Below are positions 49,175-58,069 of a stretch of 64,000 bases of DNA, in pieces. Source of the stretch: Anaerolineales bacterium (lineage in GTDB: Bacteria; Chloroflexota; Anaerolineae; Anaerolineales; Villigracilaceae). Position numbers and translations under genes: made by a program. Under the pieces are notes generated by a model. The model was not told the DNA's origin, did not search any database, and saw only the letters and a list, made by a program, of their open reading frames with translations. Each line of letters begins with the position of its first letter. The stretch's first letter is position 1. The stretch lies in the NCBI GenBank assembly GCA_020634885.1, contig JACKAW010000001.1, forward strand, positions 558,001-622,000, read 5' to 3'.

Positions 49175-50439
49175 AAAATTTTCTTCAAACCATTTAAAGT
49201 CGGCTCTATTACTGGTGCAGGTTGGACCGCCTGCAAAGCAGCGCGAACATCCTTTAAGCCGCTGCCAGTGTTCATCACAAGTATGGGATCATCGCTTCCA
49301 ACTACGCCGGTAGCTGCTGCTTTGACCAGACCGGCATAGGCTGTCGCCCCAGCCGGTTCGGCGAAAATACCCATCGTCCCCAATTCTGCAATCGCTTTGA
49401 TAATATCTTCGTCTTCGACTGTGAGGTAGGTTCCATTCGTCTGGGTTGCAGCCCGCACTGCGCGGACCCCGTCACGCGGCAAATCAACAGAAATACTATC
49501 TGCAATCGTGGTCGCAGAAACCGGCGTAATCGTTTCTGTACCTGCATAGAAAGCATTTGTTATGGCAGCGGAGCCTTCCGCTTGAACACCAATGATGCGC
49601 GGAAGGTGGGAGATCCAGCCCAGCGCTAAAAGGTCTTTAAAACCCTTGTGAATCCCTGAGATGATATTTCCATCTCCCACAGATACAAAAATGGTCAGTG
49701 GTGAATGTTCATCAAGGGCGTTATCCTTTTTATGCCATTCTTGATGAGCCTCAACCCACCATTCCCATATCTCAAAGGCGGCTGTCTTTTTGCCTTCCAC
49801 GGTAAAGGGGTTATAACCTGTATTGCGGCAATACCAGCCAAATTCTTGCGAGGCTTTCACCGTCAGGTCAAAGGCATCGTCATAAGTTCCATCCACAAGG
49901 ATGACCTTTGCGCCAAAGATCAGCAGTTGCGCCACTTTTGCCTGCGGCGCAGATTTCGGCGCGAAAATGACCGCTTTTTGTCCAACCGCAGCCGCCATGC
50001 CTGCCAGAGCCGCACCAGCATTACCGGTCGAAGCTGTGACCACCACCTCAGATTTGATTTCCCTTGCCCGAGTCACAACAATTGCGCTTGCCCTGTCCTT
50101 GAACGAAGCCGTGGGATTGCGCGACTCGTCTTTGAGCCAGAGATGCTTCAGGTGCAGTTTCTCAGCCAATCGTGGCAGGGCAAAGACCGGTGTCCAGCCT
50201 GTGGCGTGTAATGGGGTGGAATTACCCGCCGGTTCATTAACCGGTAATAGAGGCAGGTATTTCCACAAGGAAGCTTCCGTCCGAGAGGTGACATCTTCGG
50301 GGTGAAATTTCTTTTTAATATCGTCGTAATCAAGGACGACATCAAGATTGCCGCCGTCTTTGGGGCAGGTATAGGTGACTTGCCCGGGCAGGTATTCGGT
50401 ATTGCAGATGGAACAGCGATAGCCGTTGAATTTATTCAT
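49171..50439 (-). CDS. thrC: threonine synthase
   Basis: A 422-residue PLP enzyme of fold type II. An N-terminal zinc-finger-like segment (YRCSICNTEYLPGQ, then YTCPKDGG) is typical of the longer threonine synthases. The PLP lysine is in TASFKDRAS and the phosphate cup is TASTGNAGAALA. It converts O-phosphohomoserine to threonine. An in-frame ATG at 50457 is possible, but the ATG at 50439 has AGAGGA nearby and fits relatives. The operon thrC, AI-2E gene and GT2 is joined by overlaps. Confidence 0.92.
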   Translation of the reverse strand: MNKFNGYRCSICNTEYLPGQVTYTCPKDGGNLDVVLDYDDIKKKFHPEDVTSRTEASLWKYLPLLPVNEPAGNSTPLHATGWTPVFALPRLAEKLHLKHLWLKDESRNPTASFKDRASAIVVTRAREIKSEVVVTASTGNAGAALAGMAAAVGQKAVIFAPKSAPQAKVAQLLIFGAKVILVDGTYDDAFDLTVKASQEFGWYCRNTGYNPFTVEGKKTAAFEIWEWWVEAHQEWHKKDNALDEHSPLTIFVSVGDGNIISGIHKGFKDLLALGWISHLPRIIGVQAEGSAAITNAFYAGTETITPVSATTIADSISVDLPRDGVRAVRAATQTNGTYLTVEDEDIIKAIAELGTMGIFAEPAGATAYAGLVKAAATGVVGSDDPILVMNTGSGLKDVRAALQAVQPAPVIEPTLNGLKKIL

Positions 50440-50491
50440 GGTTCCTCTTTGTTGCATAATTTTACCCGATATAAAATATGCTTGTTAATTG

Positions 50492-50522
50492 AAAAGGGCT
50501 CTCGCTATGAGAGCCCTTTTTT
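50492..50522 (-). terminator. intrinsic terminator of the molybdenum-hydroxylase operon
   Basis: AAAAGGGCTCTC (50492-50503) and GAGAGCCCTTTT (50509-50520) around GCTAT. On the minus strand the stem is followed by TTTT, 16 bases after the end of the large hydroxylase gene. Confidence 0.92.
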
Positions 50523-50538
50523 ATCTTGTTACCTTGCC

Positions 50539-53331
50539 TCACCCACCCCGTTCCCACAGCTCACGAGCGATCTTTTCCTGGTCAACTGGCAGACTATCAA
50601 TCTGAACACCAACGGCATTGTAAATCGCATTAGTGATGGCAGGTGTGGTGGGGATGGATGATATTTCACCCACGCCTTTCGCGCCGTAGGGTCCCGCCTC
50701 GATGGGATGCTCGACAATGATGGCGGTGATCTCAGGAGTGAGCATAATGCCAGGTACACGGTAGCGAGCGAGGCGATCTGTGACCACGTTGCCATTTTCA
50801 ACGATGAATTCTTCGGTGAGGCAATTACCGAGCCCCATCATTACGCCGCCTTCAACCTGCCCCTGCAAACCGAGCGGGTTGACTGCCATGCCCACGTCGT
50901 TTGCCGAGATAACTCGCAGCACATTTACTTCGCCGGTGAGTTTGTTCACTTCCACTTCGGCGGCTTGCACACCAAACGAAAAGGCGAAGTGCATATCGCC
51001 GCCGGTGCCAAGCGGCTGGGTCTTGGGCGCTTCATATTCATAGCGGACTTTGGGTTGCTGCCCCATGGCTTTCATCTCTTTGTAAATTTCGGCGTAGGTC
51101 ATCGAATGCCCGTTGACGTGAACTACACCATCTTCAAAACGAATCTTCTCAGGGCGTACATCATATTTCTCTGCCATGGCTGCCGAAATCTCTTCGCGCA
51201 AGGTTTTGGCGGCATACCGTGAAGCATTACCCGTTACAAAAGTTTGACGGGATGCGGTGGTGGGCCCGCCATTCGGGGTGAGATCCGTATCCATCACTAA
51301 CACGCGAACCTGCTCTGGCGCAACTGCCAATTCTTCAGAGACGACAAGCCGCATGACGGTGACAAGTCCCTGCCCCAATTCTGCAGCTGAGCTGCGGACT
51401 TGGAAGGTGCCGTCTTCGTAGAGTTCAACATCTGCTCCAGAGATATCGGGGGCGCCGCCGCCTAAACCGGTGTTCTTGTACGCGGAGGCAAAACCCCAGG
51501 CGCGGATTAGGTTCGGGTTGGCAGAATCAACCACCGGCTTAAAAGGAGCCGCGTTGTGTTTGCGCATCTCGGCATCCACCCTATCAATACATTCCAGCAA
51601 GCCGACTGATTCTTTCAATTCCTGCCCAGTGTTGGTAATACTGCCCACATGCAAAGCATTCATGCGACGCAGTTCAACCGGATCGAGGTTGAGGGTTTCG
51701 GCGAGTCTATCCATCATGGTTTCAACCGCAAAAGCAGATTGGGTGACGCCAAATCCACGGAAAGCACCCGAGGGCGGGTTGTTGGTGTACATGGCGTAGC
51801 AATCGGCGCGGACGTGTTCGATGTCGTACGGTCCCGCCGAGTGCGTAGTGGCACGGGTCATCACCTTTTCGCCGAGCGAGGCATATGCGCCTGTATCGCC
51901 GTAGAGTTCTGTTTCAGCGGCAACCAAACGCCCATCTTTTGTTGCGCCGATCTTCACGCGGATCTGTGTGGCGTGTCGTTTGGGGTGAACGAGCAAACTC
52001 TCCTGCCGGTCGAAGAGCATCTTCACAGGTTTGCCCGTTACATTCGCAAGCATGGCAGAATGGATCTGCCCCATCACATCTTCTTTGCCGCCGAAGCCGC
52101 CGCCCATCAACTGCCCGACGATGCGAATGCGAGATTCCTCCCAACCCAACACACGCGCAACCTGTGTGCGATCTTGATACGGGATTTGCGAACCGACATA
52201 AATTTCCATGCGCCCATCGGCAAGCGGCACGGCAATGCTGCACTCCGGCTCAATGAAAGCATGGTCTGTCGTTTGAGTATGGAAAGTGTGTTCAAGAATC
52301 ACATCGGCTTTGGCAAAGCCCGCCTCCATATCGCCTTTGCGCACTTTGATGTGTTTGAGCAAATTCCCTTTTTCGTGGATTTGTGGAACGCCCTCCTCAC
52401 GAGCCATGACTGGGTTAGTGATGACCGGCTGGAGGTCGAACTCCGCTTCGATCAACGCTGCGGCTTGTTCGGCAATCTCCTGGCTTTGTGCGGCAACGAT
52501 GGCAAGAGCATCACCAACATAGCGCACGCGTTCGTTGATTCCAACCATCACGGGCCAATCGTAGATCACCAACCCATGATTCTTTTCGGCGGGTACATCG
52601 GTGGCGGTTAAAACTGCGACCACACCGGGCAGGGCTTTGGCTTTGGATACATCGAGTTTTTTCAAGAAGCCATGCGGGATCATGGCACGTTTGGCTTTGG
52701 CGTACAACATGCCGTCAAATTTCAGGTCGTCGGTATAGATGGCTTCGCCGGTCACTTTTTCTACGGCTTCGGGGCGCAGGTGTTTGTGCCCGACGGTTTT
52801 ATGCTCATGAATGGAATTGGGAATGTGGGTAGGTTTCTTGACCGGCTCACCAGTTTGCAAGGCGTGAGCGGCTGCGATAATGGCATTTTCAATGGACGGA
52901 TAGCCCGCACAACGACAAAGCGTATCTTTCAACGCAAAGCGGATATCGTCGCTGTTTGGGTTTGGGTTGCGTTTGAGCAAGGCATACGCGGTCATGATCT
53001 GCCCGGGGATGCAGAACCCGCATTGGACGGCGCCATGTTCCACAAAGGCTTCTTGCAGGGGGTGTAATTTCATCTCTTCATGAACACGTTCTGCCAAACC
53101 TTCAATGGTAGTGATGTTTTTTCCATCTGCGCGTTCCGCGGGATAAACGCAGGACATCATCGGCTCGCCATCTACAAGGACGGTACATGCGCCGCATTCG
53201 GCTTCTTCACAGCCGATCTTGGTACCGGTCAGTTTCAGCCGCTCGCGCAGGAGGGTGGATAAGGTCTCACTGGGGACTGCGTCTACGGTATAGGGTTTGC
53301 CATTAACGGTAAGTGAAATTTGATGGGTCAT
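50539..53331 (-). CDS. xanthine-dehydrogenase-family molybdenum hydroxylase, fused FeS and Mo subunits
   Basis: A 930-residue cytoplasmic enzyme. Residues 1-160 are a two-[2Fe-2S] small subunit: Cys41, 46, 49 and 61 in the ferredoxin-like half, and Cys104, 107, 139 and 141 in the helical half (QCGFCIPG, LCRCAGYPS). Residues 185-930 are the molybdopterin subunit, with GGGFGGKEDVMGQ, GAFRGFGVTQ and the final GAKGVGEISSIP holding the catalytic Glu. It would hydroxylate xanthine, hypoxanthine or another N-heterocycle or aldehyde. The separate FAD subunit gene lies just upstream. Fusion of FeS with the Mo part while FAD stays separate is one known layout. Operon with the BMP transporter favours a purine-like substrate. 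Confidence 0.88.
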   Translation of the reverse strand: MTHQISLTVNGKPYTVDAVPSETLSTLLRERLKLTGTKIGCEEAECGACTVLVDGEPMMSCVYPAERADGKNITTIEGLAERVHEEMKLHPLQEAFVEHGAVQCGFCIPGQIMTAYALLKRNPNPNSDDIRFALKDTLCRCAGYPSIENAIIAAAHALQTGEPVKKPTHIPNSIHEHKTVGHKHLRPEAVEKVTGEAIYTDDLKFDGMLYAKAKRAMIPHGFLKKLDVSKAKALPGVVAVLTATDVPAEKNHGLVIYDWPVMVGINERVRYVGDALAIVAAQSQEIAEQAAALIEAEFDLQPVITNPVMAREEGVPQIHEKGNLLKHIKVRKGDMEAGFAKADVILEHTFHTQTTDHAFIEPECSIAVPLADGRMEIYVGSQIPYQDRTQVARVLGWEESRIRIVGQLMGGGFGGKEDVMGQIHSAMLANVTGKPVKMLFDRQESLLVHPKRHATQIRVKIGATKDGRLVAAETELYGDTGAYASLGEKVMTRATTHSAGPYDIEHVRADCYAMYTNNPPSGAFRGFGVTQSAFAVETMMDRLAETLNLDPVELRRMNALHVGSITNTGQELKESVGLLECIDRVDAEMRKHNAAPFKPVVDSANPNLIRAWGFASAYKNTGLGGGAPDISGADVELYEDGTFQVRSSAAELGQGLVTVMRLVVSEELAVAPEQVRVLVMDTDLTPNGGPTTASRQTFVTGNASRYAAKTLREEISAAMAEKYDVRPEKIRFEDGVVHVNGHSMTYAEIYKEMKAMGQQPKVRYEYEAPKTQPLGTGGDMHFAFSFGVQAAEVEVNKLTGEVNVLRVISANDVGMAVNPLGLQGQVEGGVMMGLGNCLTEEFIVENGNVVTDRLARYRVPGIMLTPEITAIIVEHPIEAGPYGAKGVGEISSIPTTPAITNAIYNAVGVQIDSLPVDQEKIARELWERGG

Positions 53332-53345
53332 AGTTTCATTTCCTG

Positions 53346-53414
53346 TGTAGGTCAGGCTTGCAAGCCTGACATTTTTGCACGTCTACAGTCGGCGGGTTGA
53401 AAACCCGCCCTACA
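53346..53414. repeat. composite palindromic element with two hairpins
   Basis: The 90-bp gap between hydroxylase genes holds the palindrome GTCAGGCTTGCAAGCCTGAC (53351-53370) and the hairpin GGCGGGTT-GAA-AACCCGCC (53391-53409), bounded by TGTAGG and CCTACA. This looks like a mobile REP-type composite inserted between operon genes. Confidence 0.85.
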
Positions 53415-53421
53415 AAATAAA

Positions 53422-54294
53422 TTACCCAGCTCTGCCCCACGCGGTGTAGAGCACGTCTTTGAACAAACCGCCGACGATGTGACGGCGATAGTCGGCGCTG
53501 GCTCTGCGGGCGGAGTCGCGGAATTTGGCTTGGGCGAGCAAAGCATCCAATGTCTGGTTGAAGTTTTCTTCGGTGAGAGATTTGCCACGTAAAAAGGCTT
53601 CAGCGTCCGTGGCACGGAAGGGAGTGGAACCGCCAGGTCCAACCGCGATGTGGATGTCTTTAACAGCATCGCCGTCACGTTCAAGCCAAACGGCACAGTT
53701 CAAAATGGGGAGAGCCACTCCCTGCGGACGCATGATGCGTTTAAAGCAAGATGCTGTATTGGGAGTGAAAAGCGGCAGGTAGAAGCCGATAATGATTTCT
53801 TTGGTTTTGTCGATGGCAGATTTGCCAGGACCCGCAAAAAGTGAGGTGAATGCCATGCGCCGGGTTCCAGAGGCGCTGGCAACTTCGGCTTCGGCGTTCA
53901 ACGATCTGAGGGCGATTGTGCCGTCTGCGGCGGGGAGGGCGTGAGCTACATTGCCGCCGAGGGTGGCGGTATTGCGGACTTGCGGACCGGCAATGAGGTT
54001 ACAGGCTTCGACCAAGGCTTGGGCGTGGGTACCCGTGAGCGGGTCCCGTGCGATGCGATTGACTGGGACGGCAGCGCCAATAAAAAGGGAGTCGCCCCGT
54101 ACCTCGAGAGCAGATATCTCGGGGATGAAGGTCAGATCAACTAATGTGTGGATGGGGTTGTGGCGCCCTTGTTTGAGGTCGAGCATCAGGTCGGTGCCGC
54201 CCGCAATGGGCATGGCTGAACCAGAAGCAGACGCAAGCGCTTGAACTGCCTCTGTGATGGTGGTTGGGCGTTTATATTCCTGCCAAAGGTTCAT
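53422..54294 (-). CDS. FAD-binding subunit of the molybdenum hydroxylase
   Basis: A 290-residue CO-dehydrogenase/xanthine-dehydrogenase medium subunit. MPIAGGTDLMLDLKQGR and the TLGGNVAHALPAADGT loop bind FAD; IAGPQVRNTATLGGN precedes it as usual. The C-terminal helical domain follows (DRxR-like AKFRDSARRASADYRRHIVG). It passes electrons from the FeS clusters to NAD+ or another acceptor. The ATG at 54294 fits the family N-terminus (MNLWQEYKRPTTITEAVQAL); a start 20 codons upstream would add an atypical basic leader. Confidence 0.9.
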   Translation of the reverse strand: MNLWQEYKRPTTITEAVQALASASGSAMPIAGGTDLMLDLKQGRHNPIHTLVDLTFIPEISALEVRGDSLFIGAAVPVNRIARDPLTGTHAQALVEACNLIAGPQVRNTATLGGNVAHALPAADGTIALRSLNAEAEVASASGTRRMAFTSLFAGPGKSAIDKTKEIIIGFYLPLFTPNTASCFKRIMRPQGVALPILNCAVWLERDGDAVKDIHIAVGPGGSTPFRATDAEAFLRGKSLTEENFNQTLDALLAQAKFRDSARRASADYRRHIVGGLFKDVLYTAWGRAG

Positions 54295-54398
54295 AGGTGG
54301 TGTGTCCTCTTTTTTCTGTGGACGGCGGCACTTTTCGATGGGGATGACACCCAACGCCGCTGGTTTTATTCAGCGACCACCGAACCAATGGGTTTAAA

Positions 54399-55967
54399 TT
54401 ATTTTACAACAGGCGTGGCATCTTCAGAGCGCACACCCGCCATAAGCAAGCCGAGTTTTTCGGGTGTGGCATTCTCGCGTGTGATGATATCCATGATCTG
54501 CCCTTCGTAGATGACCGCAATACGGTCGGAGAGCGCCAGAATTTCATCGAGGTCTTCGGAGATGAGCATCACCGCAGCGCCTTTATTGCGCTGTTCGATC
54601 AACTGTTCACGGACATATTCCGTTGCGCCAATATCAAGCCCGCGTGTAGGCTGGGCAGCAAGAATGGCGCGCGGGTTACGAGAAATTTCACGCGCAAGAA
54701 CGATCTTTTGAATATTGCCGCCAGAAAGGTTTTTTGCCATGGTTTCACGCGAAGGGGTTTTGACCCGGAATTTTTGAATCAATTCATCGGCATGGCTGGC
54801 AATACCGCGCAGGTTTAGAAAACCATTTTTTGAGTAGGGTTGTTTTTGGTGCTCGCGCAGGATCATGTTTTCAGCGACAGTGAAGTCTTTGATCATGCCG
54901 TCGCGCATTCGCTCTTCTGGAATATAGGAAAGCATTCTTTCCATAATATCGCCAGGAGACATGTTTGTAATATCCTGCCCTTCGAGGTAGACCTTGCCAG
55001 AAGTGACTTTGCGCAAACCCGTTATTGATTCAGCAAGTTCCCTTTGCCCGTTGCCTGAAACACCCGCAAAGCCAAGTATTTCACCTGAACAGACATCAAA
55101 ACTTACACCGCGTAAACCGGGGGTGCCGCGATCACTGCCGCATTGGACGTTATCAAGGCTTAAGCGAACTTCGCCCAGCTTTGTTTCTCCGCGGTCTGGG
55201 GCAAAACCTACTTCGCGCCCTACCATCCAATTGGCAAGCGCTTGCTTTGTCGTCTCTGCTGTTGGGCGGGTTCCAATGGTGCGTCCATTGCGTAAAACCG
55301 TTACACGGTTGCAGATCTCAACGACTTCATGTAATTTATGAGAAATAAAAATAAGTGCGTGTCCATCACGAACCATTTGGCGCATGATGACGAATAATTC
55401 ATCCACTTCTTGCGGAGTCAGAACAGCGGTCGGCTCGTCCAGGATGAGCAAAGCCGCGCCGCGATAGAGCGCCTTTATGATCTCCACACGCTGCTGCTGT
55501 CCTACAGACAATTGCCAGACGTAGGCATCTGGGTCGATCTTCAAACCGTAGATTTTAGCCAGTTCAAGAATTCGGTTCGAAACTTTGTCCAGGTCAGTCA
55601 ATGCGCCCCGGGAAGATGGCAGCCCGAGGGCAACATTCTCTGCAACGGTCAGGGTTGGCACAAGCATAAAGTGCTGGTGGATCATACCAATGCCAAGATT
55701 GATCGAATCGGTGGGAGACGAAATCGTGACCGGTTCACCGTTCAGCAAAACCGTTCCTTCATCGGGATGGTACAAGCCGTACAGAATTTTCATCAATGTG
55801 CTTTTGCCTGCGCCATTCTCGCCCAACAAGGCATGGACTTCGCCGCTTTTCACGTCAAAGTTGACATGGTCACTGGCAAGCACGCCCGGGAAACGTTTGG
55901 TGATGCCGCGCATTTCAAGACTGTCGATGCGTTTTTGTCCGGAGGGAAGCAGGTTTGATTCGGTCAT
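54399..55967 (-). CDS. BMP-type ABC transporter ATPase, transporter 1
   Basis: A 522-residue tandem-ABC ATPase of the RbsA/YufO class. The first domain has Walker A LLGENGAGKSTLMK (48-60), signature LSVGQQQRVEI and Walker B LLILDEPTAVLTP. The second has a degenerate P-loop (GVSGNGQREL), signature LSGGNIQKIVLAREI and AAQPTRGLD. Such ATPases energise nucleoside-uptake systems (NupO/RnsB type). Together with the BMP lipoprotein and two permeases upstream in the same operon it makes a complete importer. Confidence 0.92.
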   Translation of the reverse strand: MTESNLLPSGQKRIDSLEMRGITKRFPGVLASDHVNFDVKSGEVHALLGENGAGKSTLMKILYGLYHPDEGTVLLNGEPVTISSPTDSINLGIGMIHQHFMLVPTLTVAENVALGLPSSRGALTDLDKVSNRILELAKIYGLKIDPDAYVWQLSVGQQQRVEIIKALYRGAALLILDEPTAVLTPQEVDELFVIMRQMVRDGHALIFISHKLHEVVEICNRVTVLRNGRTIGTRPTAETTKQALANWMVGREVGFAPDRGETKLGEVRLSLDNVQCGSDRGTPGLRGVSFDVCSGEILGFAGVSGNGQRELAESITGLRKVTSGKVYLEGQDITNMSPGDIMERMLSYIPEERMRDGMIKDFTVAENMILREHQKQPYSKNGFLNLRGIASHADELIQKFRVKTPSRETMAKNLSGGNIQKIVLAREISRNPRAILAAQPTRGLDIGATEYVREQLIEQRNKGAAVMLISEDLDEILALSDRIAVIYEGQIMDIITRENATPEKLGLLMAGVRSEDATPVVK

Positions 55968-55981
55968 TGTGCCATCCTTTT

Positions 55982-56018
55982 TCCCATGCTCCTCTCCAAA
56001 CAGGAAAGGAGCATGGGA
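55982..56018. terminator. stem-loop between BMP gene and ATPase gene (transporter 1)
   Basis: TCCCATGCTCCT (55982-55993) and AGGAGCATGGGA (56007-56018) pair perfectly. No strong T-run follows on the minus strand. It may stabilise the upstream BMP message or attenuate the rest. A hairpin sits at the equivalent place in transporter 2. Confidence 0.7.
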
Positions 56019-56034
56019 CGAAGTACAAATTTAA

Positions 56035-57042
56035 TTACGGCAGGGTAATGGTGATGGAGCCGTCGATAATTCCCTGAATGGTCGAATCAGCCAATGCCTT
56101 GGCATCATCGGAGAGGGCGTAATCGGGGTTGAACTCCATCACTTCGCCGCCATTGGCGAGCGTAGCATCGAACGCCTTGCCGCCGAGTTCTCCAGCCTGA
56201 ATCATGGAGATCATTTCGCGAAGGGCAACTTCCCAGTGATACACCTGATTGGCAACCACAATGCTGGGGGCAAGCGAGGTCTGGTTGGACTGAGTACCGA
56301 ACCATAGCGCATTGGCTTCTTCTGCCTTGCCAATTGCACCCACCACCATCTGAGCAGTACCAGTTAGCACATCTGCGCCAGCGGAGATGTGAGTCGTGGC
56401 GGCTTCAGAGGCAAGCGCCACATCAGAGAATGAGCCGATGTAGTTCACGTTCACAGTAACTGCCGGGTTGGTCGCGGCGACGCCAGCCTTGAAACCATCC
56501 ACGTACAATTTTGCATCGCCCACTTCGATGGGTCCAACAACGCCAATGGTAGCAGACTGGGACAAAGTAGCAGCCAAAACACCATTTACATATCCACCTT
56601 GTTGAGAAGAGGCAGAGTAGGCAAAGATATTTGGTTGACCAAAGGTTTCAGAAGTGGTGCCCCAGGCAAAACTGGTTTCGGGGAAGTCTGGAGCGATTTC
56701 TTGTAACGAAGAACCGTACTGTGAACCATGACCGATCACAAGGTCGTAGCCTTGTGAAGCATAATCGCGGATGGCAGCAGCGGCATCGTCAACAACGAAC
56801 ATGTTCTCGGAATATACGATCTCGAACATTTCAGGTCCGCCCATTTCTTCCTGGATGAGCAGCAAAGCATCGTACATACTCTGGCTGAATGCCAGGTCGT
56901 TAATGGCGCTCGGCATGACAACAGCCACGCGGAATGGTTCCATTGCAGCGGCTTCTTCAGGGGCAGCCGTTGAACCGCCACAAGCGCTCAAAGAAAGCGA
57001 AAGAACGACGATCAAAGTAAGTAACCAGACTAATTTCTTCAT
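56035..57042 (-). CDS. BMP-family substrate-binding lipoprotein, transporter 1
   Basis: A 335-residue lipoprotein: signal peptide with lipobox LSAC (Cys21), then the periplasmic-binding-protein fold of the Med/BMP family. Landmarks are FRVAVVMPSAINDLAFSQSM, YDLVIGHGSQYGSSLQEIAP, IGVVGPIEVGDAKLYVDGFK and HWEVALREMISMIQAGELGG. Characterised relatives (PnrA, BmpA) bind purine nucleosides. GGAG six bases before the ATG at 57042 decides the start; upstream in-frame ATGs would add a non-signal leader. It is the third gene of the operon. Confidence 0.92.
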   Translation of the reverse strand: MKKLVWLLTLIVVLSLSLSACGGSTAAPEEAAAMEPFRVAVVMPSAINDLAFSQSMYDALLLIQEEMGGPEMFEIVYSENMFVVDDAAAAIRDYASQGYDLVIGHGSQYGSSLQEIAPDFPETSFAWGTTSETFGQPNIFAYSASSQQGGYVNGVLAATLSQSATIGVVGPIEVGDAKLYVDGFKAGVAATNPAVTVNVNYIGSFSDVALASEAATTHISAGADVLTGTAQMVVGAIGKAEEANALWFGTQSNQTSLAPSIVVANQVYHWEVALREMISMIQAGELGGKAFDATLANGGEVMEFNPDYALSDDAKALADSTIQGIIDGSITITLP

Positions 57043-57136
57043 CTTCTTCTCCATTTTCACGATTCTAGTTTCATACAACATTTTGTTCATTACAAACAAC
57101 CCAGATGCCATATTTTCCCGTATACCTCCTTACTTT

Positions 57137-58069
57137 TTATTCATCCCTTTCAAAGGGTTTCGTAAGTGCAGACGGAGCCCGTACGCGTGACACAGTTGCC
57201 ACCAGCACAAGGATCGTCAACACATACGGCATCATCACAGCAATATCAGAGGGGATTGGAATACCAAGTACTTGCACCCACAACTGCAATGAGTTAACCA
57301 TACTAAATAACAGGGCGCCGCCTAAAACTCCCACGGGGTGCCATGCTCCAAAATAAACCAACGCCACAGCAATGAAGCCAAGTCCGCTGGTCATGTTTTG
57401 TTGAAACACATTTAACAATGCAATGGAAAGTGAAGCTCCCGCCACTCCCGAAAGAATGCCGCCAAGAATAATGGTGAAATACCGAACCCGCGCTACGTTC
57501 ACGCCCAAAGAATCAGCGGCATCTGGGTTCTCGCCCACGGCTCGAATCTTCAACCCCAGCGTGGTCTTGTTCAACACAAACCATGCCAGCGGCACAAGCA
57601 AATACGCGCCATACACAAGAATATTTTGATTGAAAAAGATTTCGCCAATCCCTGGAATTTCGCTCAAGCCGGGGATGTAAATTTTAGGAAAACCTTGCAC
57701 AGTTTCAACGGTTCCCATTAATCGTTGGAACAACAAATCGCTCATCCCCAAACCGAACAAATAAAAACCAATTCCGCTTATGCCCTGTTGCGCCCGTAAA
57801 TTGACAGTCACGAACGCCATTGCCAACCCCATCAACGCCCCTACAGCAATTGCCGCCAACAAGCCGAGCCAAAGACTACCAGTGGTAAAAGTGACATAGA
57901 ACGCAGCGAAACACCCCAGCAGCATTTGCCCTTCCACGCCCAAATTCAACACGCCGCTCTTCTGGCTGAAGGTTTCACCAATGGCAGCATAAAGATATGG
58001 AGTCGCAAGGCGGATGCCGGATGCTAAAATTCCGATCAGCACAGTGGTAGAAAATAATTCGGTGATCAT
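57137..58069 (-). CDS. BMP-type ABC transporter permease, transporter 1 (second permease)
   Basis: A 310-residue membrane protein of the BPD_transp_2 (RbsC-like) family with about eight or nine helices. The N-terminal GETFSQKSGVLNLGVEGQML and the later RAVGENPDAADSLGVNVARV (EAA-like cytoplasmic loop) are diagnostic. It corresponds to NupQ/YufQ. The ATG at 58069 overlaps the previous stop (ATGA); a longer frame into the upstream gene is not used. Confidence 0.9.
   Translation of the reverse strand: MITELFSTTVLIGILASGIRLATPYLYAAIGETFSQKSGVLNLGVEGQMLLGCFAAFYVTFTTGSLWLGLLAAIAVGALMGLAMAFVTVNLRAQQGISGIGFYLFGLGMSDLLFQRLMGTVETVQGFPKIYIPGLSEIPGIGEIFFNQNILVYGAYLLVPLAWFVLNKTTLGLKIRAVGENPDAADSLGVNVARVRYFTIILGGILSGVAGASLSIALLNVFQQNMTSGLGFIAVALVYFGAWHPVGVLGGALLFSMVNSLQLWVQVLGIPIPSDIAVMMPYVLTILVLVATVSRVRAPSALTKPFERDE

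Noticed and set aside
57043..57136. Purine riboswitch before the BMP lipoprotein gene
   Set aside because: The 94-bp gap shows no paired elements of a purine aptamer by eye; only ribosome site and AT-rich sequence are seen.
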